Positions 1-8,709 of a DNA stretch of 64,000 nucleotides are shown here, piece by piece. The notes beneath the pieces are model-generated. The model was not told where the DNA came from and ran no database searches. It saw nothing but the letters and a program-made list of their open reading frames with translations. The DNA comes from DATFDN01 sp963830565 (GTDB lineage: Bacteria; Pseudomonadota; Alphaproteobacteria; Acetobacterales; Acetobacteraceae), in contig CAWHMO010000018.1 in assembly GCA_963830565.1 (NCBI GenBank), positions 62,001 through 126,000 on the forward strand, in the 5' to 3' direction. Position 1 is the first letter of the stretch, and every line of letters starts with the position of its first letter. Both the position numbers and the translations under genes were made by a program.

Positions 1-111
1 CGGACATGCCTCGTGCTGGCTGTAGGAGCGTGCTAGAGGGGCTCGCAGGGTTGGCCGGTAGGGAAGTAGCGGGACGGGTCGCAGGGGCTTGTGTCGAGTT
101 CGCAAGGGCTT

Positions 112-1696
112 CTAGAGGGGTGTCCCTAGGCTGCCTTGCGGTGTGTCCGTTCCGCGCCTCCCAGGTTCGGCTTGTGGCGAACTCCGGGAGCCTACCTTCG
201 GCGCGAACCGCGTCATGGGAGGTCGATCGGACATGGTCCCCGCCAACGCCCTGCGCACCTCTTCGGGCAGGCCCAGTTCCTCCATGTCGGCGACGGCATC
301 CGCCGGCGGTCGCAAGGCCGCGCCTGCCGAGTAGCGGTTAAGGGCCAGGGTGCCGCGCGCGTGGCCCATGAGGCTATCAATCAGCGTGGGATTGACCCTG
401 CCCCCGGCGTTCATCGCGGCCTCTAAGTGGGTCGCGAAGGCGCGGCGCAGACTGTGAAAGTCCACGCCCTCGCTGTTGGGCAGAAGATAGGCGCGCGCCT
501 TGCGAAACCGATCGGACAGCTTGCCGCCGCGACTATTGGTTAGCGCCAGAATGGGCAACTCGGGCCATAAGGGCGCATCCGGGCTGGTGTCCGGCAACGA
601 CGCGAGCCTTGCCGCAAGCACTTGGCGCCCTAAGGGAGCCAGTGGGACCACCCGGCGGGCATTCTTCGTCTTGCCGCGCGGGATGTGAATGGCGGAACGA
701 TCTTCGGCGATGTCCCGGATGCGGAGGTCTGCCAGCTCGGCGCATCGGAGACCCGTCAACAGCGCAAGCCGTGCGGCATCCCACAGGGTTGCCCCGTAGC
801 CGCCGCCGTTGGGCGCCCAGCCGCGCGCCGTCGCCCGCAACAGGGTGACTAGCTCCGCCGTGGTGTAGGCACGCCGGTCACTGTCCGCCTCGCCGCTCCC
901 GTTGCTCTTGGCGGCTCCCAGGCCGGCTGCCTGTCCCGCCCAGGGGTTTATCTCAGCGTGCCCCCGGCGCATCGCCCAGCGCCATAGACCCATCGGCGCG
1001 GAGAACTCGCGAAGGACGGCCTTGCCGGAAACCTGTGTGGCTCGCCATTCGATAAACTCCCCGGCCCTGAGGCGGGTGACGTCGGAGAAGGTGAGTGCGG
1101 TCAGCGCCGGCAACCCGTGGCGCTCCCGAAGGAATTGCTCCAAGTCCCGAAGCACCTTGCGGTGCCCGTCCACGGTCTTCTTGCGCCTGGACCGCGCCAC
1201 CTCCGCAAGCCAAGCGTCCGCGCCTTCGCGGATCGTGAATGCCGTGGTGGTGGACGCCTTATAGAACGCCATGGCAACGGCATGGCCCTGTCTGGCCTCC
1301 ACGGTTTCAGCTTCGTTCTCGATGGACTCCCGGATCAGGTCACGGTCGGAGTCGTCAATCTTCGTCCCCGTTGTCATCGCTGGCCGTGCGAAGGGCCGCG
1401 CGGTTCTCGGCTGCCCGGTCGGCCCAATCCGCCGTCCAGTCGGTCAGCGGACGCATCTTGGCCTGCCTCAGCGCGTCATCGACGCTGGCCCGAAGCTCCG
1501 CCAAGGCCACGCCAAGGCGTCTCTGAGCCTCCCGGCGGTCGGAGGTCTGGAGGGTCCGGACAACCTCCCGCTTGATCCCGCGTGCGGCTCCCATCGCCTT
1601 GCCGACATTGGCCCAGCGGTCCTGAGGGATGAACAATCGGGCGAACCAGGCGTTGCCCCGGCGGAGAAGGTTCTGCATCGCCAACGAGAATACCAC
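112..1696 (-). pseudogene. tyrosine recombinase/integrase, split by one frameshift
   Basis: Site-specific tyrosine recombinase that would insert and excise an integrative element. The N-terminal part (1696 to 1355) has the motif RRGNAWFARLFIP, typical of the arm-binding/DUF6538-like start of these integrases. The rest (1377 to 112) holds the core-binding domain and the catalytic domain, with visible active-site residues: Arg in TGLRCAE, Lys in RGKTKNARR, HSLRR, LMGHARG and the Tyr in LNRYS. The two parts overlap in different frames. Removing one A of the pair at 1357-1358 joins them into a single 527-codon frame of normal length, so the break is one extra base. The gene starts about 100 bp from the 3' end of tRNA-Arg and reads away from it, the usual arrangement for a tRNA-targeting element. 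Whether the frameshift is real or a sequencing error cannot be told here. Confidence 0.85.
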
Positions 1697-1796
1697 AGCC
1701 CGCCGGGCGATGTAACGGCGAACATGTAACGCTGCGCCCCACTCGATCCGGAACCGATGAGACTAAGTGGCTGAAATTGCTTGCCAAACTGGCCGC

Positions 1797-1873
1797 TGGC
1801 GTCCCCGAGAGGATTCGAACCTCCGGCCCCAGGATTAGGAATCCTGTGCTCTATCCTGCTGAGCTACGGGGAC
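1797..1873 (-). tRNA. tRNA-Arg (anticodon CCU)
   Basis: The reverse strand folds as a complete cloverleaf: a 7-bp acceptor stem GTCCCCG/CGGGGAC, a D arm around AGCTCAGCAGGATAGAGC, an anticodon stem CAGGA/TCCTG with loop TTCCTAA (anticodon CCT), and a T arm containing GGTTCGAATCC. The discriminator base is G and the CCA end is encoded in the genome (1797-1799). It reads the AGG codon. Its 3' end faces the integrase gene, so it is the probable attachment site. Confidence 0.95.
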
Positions 1874-1949
1874 GTAAGGTTAACCGTACCGTTTTTTCGC
1901 CGCACTGGCGAGTCCAGGTTCAGGCTGGTAATGTTCAGTTTGGAATCGA

Positions 1950-2416
1950 TTAGCGGCGCTTTGTTGGCGCCCGCACCTTCTTTCGCCTGCCCCTGCAACG
2001 CTGCCGTTCAAAAAAATATGTGCCAGGCTCATAATCCCTGACGTTTCCAGGCTCTATGCCATCTCGCACCTTTCGCGTGTGAGCGACATTTGGGGGCCGG
2101 CTGCGCGCAATATAGCTGTTTCGATCTCCCGTTCGTGGTTTTTATTTTCAATCACGTAGAACGAATAGTAGACGAGCTCTTTAGCGTATTTACGTTTATG
2201 GCTTTCTAGCCTCGAGAAGATCTGACCTCGACCACCGTAACGGGCAACCCCCATCGCATCATGGGCGGAATATACCCCTTCAAGGTAGTCTGCTTCTGCA
2301 TTCATGTAAGCTTTCACGGCTTTCAGGGAGGCGTAAGGCAGCTTTTCAGCAATATATTTGAATAGCCGTGCTGTTTTACTGGGCCTCCCAGGTCCAGGAT
2401 TAAGCCTTCCGCGCAC
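1950..2416 (-). pseudogene. GIY-YIG family protein, apparent single-base deletion
   Basis: Small GIY-YIG nuclease-like protein. The uninterrupted reading frame covers 120 codons from a GTG at 2416 to 2054. It contains GVYSAHD (GIY strand), RYGGRG (YIG strand), RLESHKRK with the catalytic-type Arg, and HEREIETAIL with the Glu. The frame ends just where the conserved terminal Asn segment should follow. Restoring one T after 2080 (sense strand CTCACACG to CTCAACACG) gives NTRKVRDGIEPG and a basic tail that runs to a stop at 1950-1952, about 155 codons in all. This extension is my inference from how naturally the second frame continues. The gene is less GC-rich than its neighbours and lies just beyond the tRNA-Arg attachment site, so it may be acquired. 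Function unknown; it may act in DNA repair, in restriction, or as a stand-alone nuclease. Confidence 0.6.
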
Positions 2417-2460
2417 AACAACGCACCCTGGCTGGGAGGCTCCTCGGGCCCGCTCACGAG

Positions 2461-3006
2461 CTATCCGGCCGGCGGCGCCAGTTCATACTCCGCCTCGGCC
2501 TCGTACACTGCGCGGTCCTTGCCGAGGCGCGAGCTGAACAGCGTGAAGTGCTCCACCTCCACCGGCTCGGCGCGGAATAGGCTGAATGCCTGCAAATGAG
2601 CGACGAGCTTCGCCTCCGGGACGTTCTCGACCCGTGCCAGCGTAACGTGCGGGGCAAACCGGCGGCGCTCGGGCTCCAGGCCGATCCGCTGCAGCGCCGT
2701 CTCGACCTTCGCACGCAGATGCTCGAGCGCGGGCGTGCGCTCCACCCCCGCCCAGAGCGCGGCGCTGCGCCCGCCCTTCTCGAACGTGCCGAGCCCCGCC
2801 AGCGTGAGCGGGAAGCCGGGCGCGCGCAGCGCGGCCAGGGCCAAGTCGATCTCCTCGGCCTGCCAGGACGGCGTCTCGCCGATGAAGCGCAACGTCACGT
2901 GGTAGTTCTCCGCCGGCACCCAGCGCGCGCCCGGCAGACCGCCTGACATCATCGACAGGCGTTGCCGCAGCGGTGCCGGCAGATCGAGCGCGACGAACAG
3001 CCTCAT
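2461..3006 (-). CDS. thpR: RNA 2',3'-cyclic phosphodiesterase (2H family)
   Basis: 2H phosphoesterase that opens 2',3'-cyclic phosphate RNA ends and ligates tRNA halves in vitro (formerly 2'-5' RNA ligase). Both HxTx catalytic motifs are present: HVTL at residue 36 and HVTL at residue 120, in a 181-residue protein of normal length that begins MRLFVALDLP. Its ATG overlaps the TGA of the upstream esterase gene by four bases, so the two are co-transcribed. Cytoplasmic. Family assignment is firm; the physiological substrate is not known. Confidence 0.92.
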   Translation of the reverse strand: MRLFVALDLPAPLRQRLSMMSGGLPGARWVPAENYHVTLRFIGETPSWQAEEIDLALAALRAPGFPLTLAGLGTFEKGGRSAALWAGVERTPALEHLRAKVETALQRIGLEPERRRFAPHVTLARVENVPEAKLVAHLQAFSLFRAEPVEVEHFTLFSSRLGKDRAVYEAEAEYELAPPAG

Positions 3007-3648
3007 TTCGGGGGCTCCGTCACCAGATGCTCCACCTCCGGCAGGATCCGCGCAACGATGCGTCGAACGCCCTCGGCGTTCGGATGCAGCCCGTCGGGCT
3101 GCGTCAGGCCAGGCGCGCGCGCGACGCCCTCCAGGAAGAACGGATCATAGAGCACGCCGGGCCGGCGGCCCAAGTCGTCGAACACCGCCCGGAACTGCCG
3201 CTCGTAGTCGGGGCCCAGATTGGGCGGGGCATACATGCCGGTGAGCAGCACCGGGATGTGCCGCGCCGCGAGCGTGTCGAGGATCGACGACAGGTTCGCG
3301 CGCATCTCGGCCGGGGCGAGGCCGCGCAGCCCGTCATTGGCCCCCAGCTCCAAAATGGCCGCATCGGGCGCGTCGGCCAGCACCCAGTCGAGCCGTGCGC
3401 GGCCGCCGGCGCTGGTGTCGCCGGAGACCGCGCCATCGATCACCTGCACATCCGTCCCGTGCGCCTTCAGCGCCGCTTCGAGCTGGGCCTCGAACCCCTC
3501 ATCGTGCGGCAGGCCGTAGCCGGCCGAGAGTGAGTCGCCCAGGATCAGCAGCCGAACCGGGGCCGCGCGGGCGCCGCTCGCCAGCATGCAGGCCAGCAGC
3601 GCGAAAGCCGCCCTCAGAAAGGCGGCGCGCAGCCCATATGCTGACGTC

Positions 3649-3650
<2 letters not shown>
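3003..3650 (-). CDS. arylesterase / SGNH hydrolase, TesA-like, secreted
   Basis: GDSL-type esterase related to TesA (acyl-CoA thioesterase I / lysophospholipase L1). The 215-residue protein has a signal peptide (about residues 1-29, ending SGARA). The SGNH residues are all there: Ser40 in GDSLS, Gly around 78-84, Asn105 in GANDG, and Asp186/His189 in DGLHPN. It is therefore probably periplasmic. I chose the ATG at 3650 because it gives the signal peptide directly; a longer upstream frame only reads antisense to the ABC gene. It is divergent from, and overlaps by two bases, the ABC ATPase gene at 3649. The same tesA/ybbA divergent pairing is seen in many proteobacteria. Confidence 0.9.
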
Positions 3651-4367
<717 letters not shown>

Positions 4368-4371
<4 letters not shown>

Positions 4372-6878
4372 TCCTGGCGGTGCGCCTGGCCGCCCGCGAG
4401 TTGCGGGGCGGCGTGCGGGGGCTGGGCGTGGTCCTGCTGTGCCTCGCGCTGGGCGTCGCCGCGATCGCCGGTGTGGGCGGGCTGCGCGCGGCGGTCGAGC
4501 AAGGCCTGGCCGAGAACGGGCGCGCGCTGCTCGGCGGCGATATCGAGGTGCAGACCGGCGCGGAGCCGCCTCCGGCCGCGCTCGTCACATGGCTGCGAAC
4601 CCATGGCGCTTCGGTCTCGGAGTTGACGCAGATGCGCTCGCTGCTGGTCGCACCGTCCGGCAGGCGGGAGCTGATCGATCTGAAAGCAGTGGATGCCGCC
4701 TGGCCGCTGGTCGGCGCTGCCGTGCTCGACCCCTCGACGCCGCTGGCGCAGGCGCTAGCATCTCGGCAAGGCCGCTTCGGGCTGGTGGCGGACCCGCTCG
4801 TGCTGGACAGGCTCGGGCTGAAGCCGGGCGACTCGGCGCGGGTCGGCACGGCGACGTTCCGGGTGACGGCAGCCCTCGTCTCCGAACCCGATCGTGCCGC
4901 CACGCCGGCCCTGTTCGGCGCCCCGGTCGTGATCGCCGCCGCCGCGCTGCCAAGCACCTCCCTGGTGGTGCCGGGCGCGATCGTCACGCACGCGGTCCGC
5001 GCTGCATGGGCCGCTCCCGCATCGGCATCTGGCATGGCCGCCGCTCTCGGCGCGGCTTTCCCCGACCACGGCTGGCGCGTGCGCGGTCCGGCGGATGCCG
5101 CGCCGGGCGTGGCGCGATTCGTCACCCAGACCGCACTGTTCATGACCCTGGTCGGGCTGACCGCGCTGCTCGTGGGTGGGGTCGGCGTGGCGAGCGGCGT
5201 GCGCGCGTGGCTCGATGCGCGGGCGCGGAGCCTTGCCATCCTGCGCTGCCTGGGCGCGTCTTCGCGTCTGGTGTTCGCGGTCGCGGCGATCCAGGCGGCG
5301 GCGCTCGCGCTGTGTGGCATAGCGGTCGGGCTGGCGGCCGGCGCGGCTATCCCGCCGCTGGCCGCGCACTGGCTGGCAGGAGTGCTGCCGGTGCCCCCGC
5401 GCGCCGGGCTTCACGCCGGGCCTCTGGCGCTGGCTGCGGCGTACGGGGTGCTAACCGCTTCCTGCTTCGCCCTGCCGCCTTTGGCCCGCGCCATGCACAT
5501 ACCGGGAGCGGCGCTGTTCCGCGATGGGCTGATCCCCGAGGACGCCCGGCCCCCGCCCGCAGTGCTGGCCGCGACCACGGTGCTGGCCGCCTCGCTCGGC
5601 GGACTGGCGATCTGGTCCTCGGCGGACCGGCTGTTCGCGCTTGGGTTTTGCGGCGCGGCGGTGCTGACGCTCGTGCTGTTCCGGCTAGGGGGCGCGGCGC
5701 TGGTCCGGGCGGCGGGCGCGATCCGCCTGCCATGGCCGGCCCCGCGCCTCGGACTGGCTAGCCTGCGCCGGCCCGGCGCGCCAACTCCGCTGATGCTGAT
5801 CTCGGTCGGGCTCGGCCTATCCACGCTCGCCACCGTGGCGCTGATCCAGGGCAACATCGGCCGTGCCATTCTGGAGGAGATGCCAGCGGACGCGCCGAGC
5901 TTCTATTTCGTCGATATCCAGCCCGACCAGCTCGCCCGCTTCGAGACGATCGTGCGCTCCACCCCGGACGTGGCGGATCTGGAGCAGGTCCCCAGCCTGC
6001 GCGCGCGCATCGTCGCGGTGAACGGCGTCCCGGCCGAGCAGGTCCGGGCCAGTCCCGACACGCGCTGGGCGCTCCGCGGCGATCGCGGCCTGACCTATGC
6101 CGCGGCCGAGCCGCCGGGCACCCGCCTGGTCGCCGGGCACTGGTGGCCGGCGGACTATGCCGGCACCCCGCTCGTCTCGCTGGACGCGCATATCGCGCAG
6201 GGCTGGGGGATCGGGGTGGGCGCGGTGATCCGGGTGAACGTCCTGGGGCGCGATCTCGATTTGCAGGTGGCAAGCCTGCGCGACGTGGCTTGGCGGCGGC
6301 TCGGGCTGAACTTCGTCATGGTCGCGAGCCCCGGGCTGCTGGCCGCCGCGCCGCATACCCACATCGCCACGGTCCGGGTCGGCCGCGCCGAGCAGGGCGC
6401 GCTGCTGCGGCGGGTCAGCGACGCGCTGCCCAATGTCACCGGCGTCAGCGTGACCGAGATCCTGGCAGCAATCGCCGGCCTGTTGTCGCAGATCGCGGCG
6501 GCGCTGGCCGCCATGGGAGCGCTGACGCTCGCGGCCGGCGCGCTGGTTTTGATGGGCGCCGTCGCCGCCGGCCGGCGGCGTCGCATCCAGGAAGCAGTGA
6601 TCCTGAAGGCGCTCGGCGCCACACGCGGGCAGCTTCGCGCTGCCTGGCTGACCGAGTTCGGCACGGTCGGCCTCGTCGCCGGCGCCATCGCCGCGGGGAT
6701 CGGGACCGCGGCAAGCTGGGCGGTGACGCGCTTCGTCGTGGACGAGAGCTGGGTGTTTCTGCCGGGCCGACTGGCGGGGACCCTTGCGGCGGCCCTCGCC
6801 GTCATGCTCATCTTCGGCTATGCTGGTACGGCGTCGGCGTTGCGGGTCAAGCCGGCGGCGCGACTGCGCAATGAATAG
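4368..6878 (+). CDS. ABC transporter permease, YbbP/FtsX family
   Basis: Large integral membrane protein of 836 residues with two FtsX-type permease regions. It has an N-terminal membrane segment (LRGGVRGLGVVLLCLAL), a long periplasmic stretch, a central membrane block around residues 250-480, a second periplasmic domain, and a C-terminal four-helix FtsX core with the typical ILKALGATRGQL loop. This is the layout of YbbP. The GTG at 4368 was chosen because it overlaps the stop of the ATPase gene (GTGA), which implies translational coupling. The partner is the ATPase encoded just upstream. The export substrate is not known. Confidence 0.9.
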
Positions 6879-6964
6879 CGGGGGAGGTTCGCGCTTGAAG
6901 CGGACCTTCCCGTTGCCAAATGTCATGGCGCGGGTCTCGCCCGCGTGAGAGGAACAAAGGAACC

Positions 6965-7741
6965 ATGGCCTACAGTCCCGATTTCCGGACATACCCGGGT
7001 GCCCGGCCCAGCGCCACCGCGAACACCGCGGTGCTGGACGCGGGTCTGCGGCAGTACATGCTGGGTGTGTACAACTGGATGACCTCCGGCCTCGTGCTGA
7101 CCGGGATCGTCGCCTACCTGATCGCCAACACGGCCCTGATCGACGCGTTCTACCCGCGCGTCATGACGGCCTACGGATACACGCGCACCGTCGGGCCGCT
7201 GGCGATGCTGTCGATGTTCGCGCCGCTCGCCTTCGTGCTGGTGCTGAGCTTCGGCGTGAACAAGCTGTCGCGCACCGCGGTGCAAGCGATCTACTGGGTG
7301 TTCTGCGCGGCGATGGGCGCCAGCCTGAGCAACATCTTCCTGCGCTACACCGGCGATTCGATCGCGCGGGTGTTCTTCATCAGCGCCGGCACCTTCGCCG
7401 CGATGAGCATCTACGGCTACACGACGCGCCGCGACCTGAGCCGCTTCGGCAGCTTCCTGATCATGGGGCTGTTCGGCGTCATCATCGCGAGCCTGGTGAA
7501 CATCTTCCTGCAAAGCACAGCCATGCAGTTCGTGGTCAGCGTCGTGGGCGTGCTCGTGTTCACCGGGCTGACCGCTTACGACACCCAGCGCATCAAGGCC
7601 ACGTACACGCAATTCGCTTACGCCGACGGCACCGACGTCGCGGCCAAGCGGAGCGTGTATGACGCGCTGAGCCTCTACCTAAACTTCATCAACCTCTTCT
7701 TGCTGATGCTGCAGCTCTTCGGCAACAGCGACCGACGCTGA
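6965..7741 (+). CDS. Bax inhibitor-1/YccA family membrane protein
   Basis: Seven-helix BI-1 (TMBIM) family inner-membrane protein of 258 residues, starting MAYSPDFRTY after an AGGAAC-type ribosome site. Hydrophobic segments run from residue 42 onwards, including the family-typical NIFLRYT, GYTTRRDLS and FTGLTAYDTQRIK. The Asp of the last motif belongs to the pH-sensing aspartates described for BI-1 relatives. Members leak or conduct calcium and interact with FtsH in E. coli; its role in this organism is not known. It stands alone and is followed by a strong terminator at 7766. Confidence 0.92.
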   Translation: MAYSPDFRTYPGARPSATANTAVLDAGLRQYMLGVYNWMTSGLVLTGIVAYLIANTALIDAFYPRVMTAYGYTRTVGPLAMLSMFAPLAFVLVLSFGVNKLSRTAVQAIYWVFCAAMGASLSNIFLRYTGDSIARVFFISAGTFAAMSIYGYTTRRDLSRFGSFLIMGLFGVIIASLVNIFLQSTAMQFVVSVVGVLVFTGLTAYDTQRIKATYTQFAYADGTDVAAKRSVYDALSLYLNFINLFLLMLQLFGNSDRR

Positions 7742-7765
7742 TCGAACGCAGCCTTGGGTGAGACA

Positions 7766-7792
7766 GGGCGGCCCTCACGGGCCGCCCTTTTT
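7766..7792 (+). terminator. rho-independent terminator after the BI-1 gene
   Basis: A perfect 9-bp GC stem GGGCGGCCC/GGGCCGCCC with a TCAC loop is followed by five T residues, 25 bp after the stop codon. It also separates the convergent ispE transcript on the other strand. Confidence 0.9.
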
Positions 7793-7829
7793 CGTCCACG
7801 GCCTCTCTGGACCGATCAAGCTGGGCCGA

Positions 7830-8708
7830 TCAAGGTGGGTCGCCCAGGCCGCCGCCCCACGACCACCACCCAGGCCGCGCCAGCGCCTCGGCCGCCGCCT
7901 CGGCCTCGGCTGGCGTCGCGAACAGGCCGAAGCACGTTGCGCCCGAACCGCTCATGCGCGCGAGAAGGCAGCCTGGCGCGCCGCGCAGCGCCTCGAGTAC
8001 GGAGCCGATCGCCGGGCACAGGGCGATCGCAGGCGTTTCCAGATCGTTGCGAAGCTCCGCAAGTCCCGCCGCCATCACCGCAACGTCCGCCCACCCGGCG
8101 GGCAGCACGGCCAATTCGGAGAAGTCGCGCGCCCGACCGCGGAACACATCGGCCGTGGCGATCGGAACGCCGGGGTTCAGGAGCGCGAGGCCGCAGGGCG
8201 GTATGTCCGGGGCGGGCGTCAGCACCTCGCCCACGCCTCTCATCCGTGCCGGGCGCGAGTCGACGCAGACCGGAACATCCGCGCCGAGCCGTTCAGCGAC
8301 CGCCTTCAGCTTGCCTGCTCCAGGCGCGATACCCCACAGCGGCGCGAGCACGCGAAGCGCGGCGGCTGCGTCGGCCGAACCGCCGCCAATGCCGGAGGCG
8401 ACCGGCAGAGTCTTGGTGAGCGTGAGGCGCGCGCGCGGCACGACACCGGCGGACGCGGCCAGCGCGCGCGCGGCACGCAGCACCAGATTGTCCGACCCAG
8501 GGGTATCCGCCAGCGACGATGCGAACCGACCTTCAACCGCCAGGTCCAGGCCCTCAGCGGGCTCCGCGTGCAGCAGATCGGAGGCCGCCGCGAAGACCGC
8601 GAGACTGTCGAGCAGGTGATAGCCGTCGGAGCGCCGGCCGAGGATGTGGAGGAAGAGGTTGACCTTCGCGAACGCGCGCTCACCGCGTCTCGCCCCTCCG
8701 TCCGGCAT
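7830..8708 (-). CDS. ispE: 4-diphosphocytidyl-2-C-methyl-D-erythritol kinase
   Basis: GHMP kinase of the MEP pathway that phosphorylates CDP-methylerythritol on the 2-hydroxyl, on the way to IPP and DMAPP. The 292-residue protein has AKVNLFLHI at residues 14-22, the glycine-rich ATP loop PVASGIGGGSADAAA at 102-116 and the C-terminal MSGSGATCFGLF. The start at 8708 gives MPDGGARRGE just before the AKVN motif; the longer frame upstream reads through the regulator gene. The regulator's stop is one base upstream, so the two genes are probably co-transcribed. Dxs, IspH and IspA of the same route are encoded at 42-46 kb. Confidence 0.95.
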   Translation of the reverse strand: MPDGGARRGERAFAKVNLFLHILGRRSDGYHLLDSLAVFAAASDLLHAEPAEGLDLAVEGRFASSLADTPGSDNLVLRAARALAASAGVVPRARLTLTKTLPVASGIGGGSADAAAALRVLAPLWGIAPGAGKLKAVAERLGADVPVCVDSRPARMRGVGEVLTPAPDIPPCGLALLNPGVPIATADVFRGRARDFSELAVLPAGWADVAVMAAGLAELRNDLETPAIALCPAIGSVLEALRGAPGCLLARMSGSGATCFGLFATPAEAEAAAEALARPGWWSWGGGLGDPP

Positions 8709-8709
8709 C

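Noticed and set aside
6879..6964. Hairpin AGGTTCGC/GCGGACCT after the YbbP-type gene
   Set aside because: An 8-bp stem with one wobble pair but no T tract; the next gene is on the same strand. It could be a terminator or chance.
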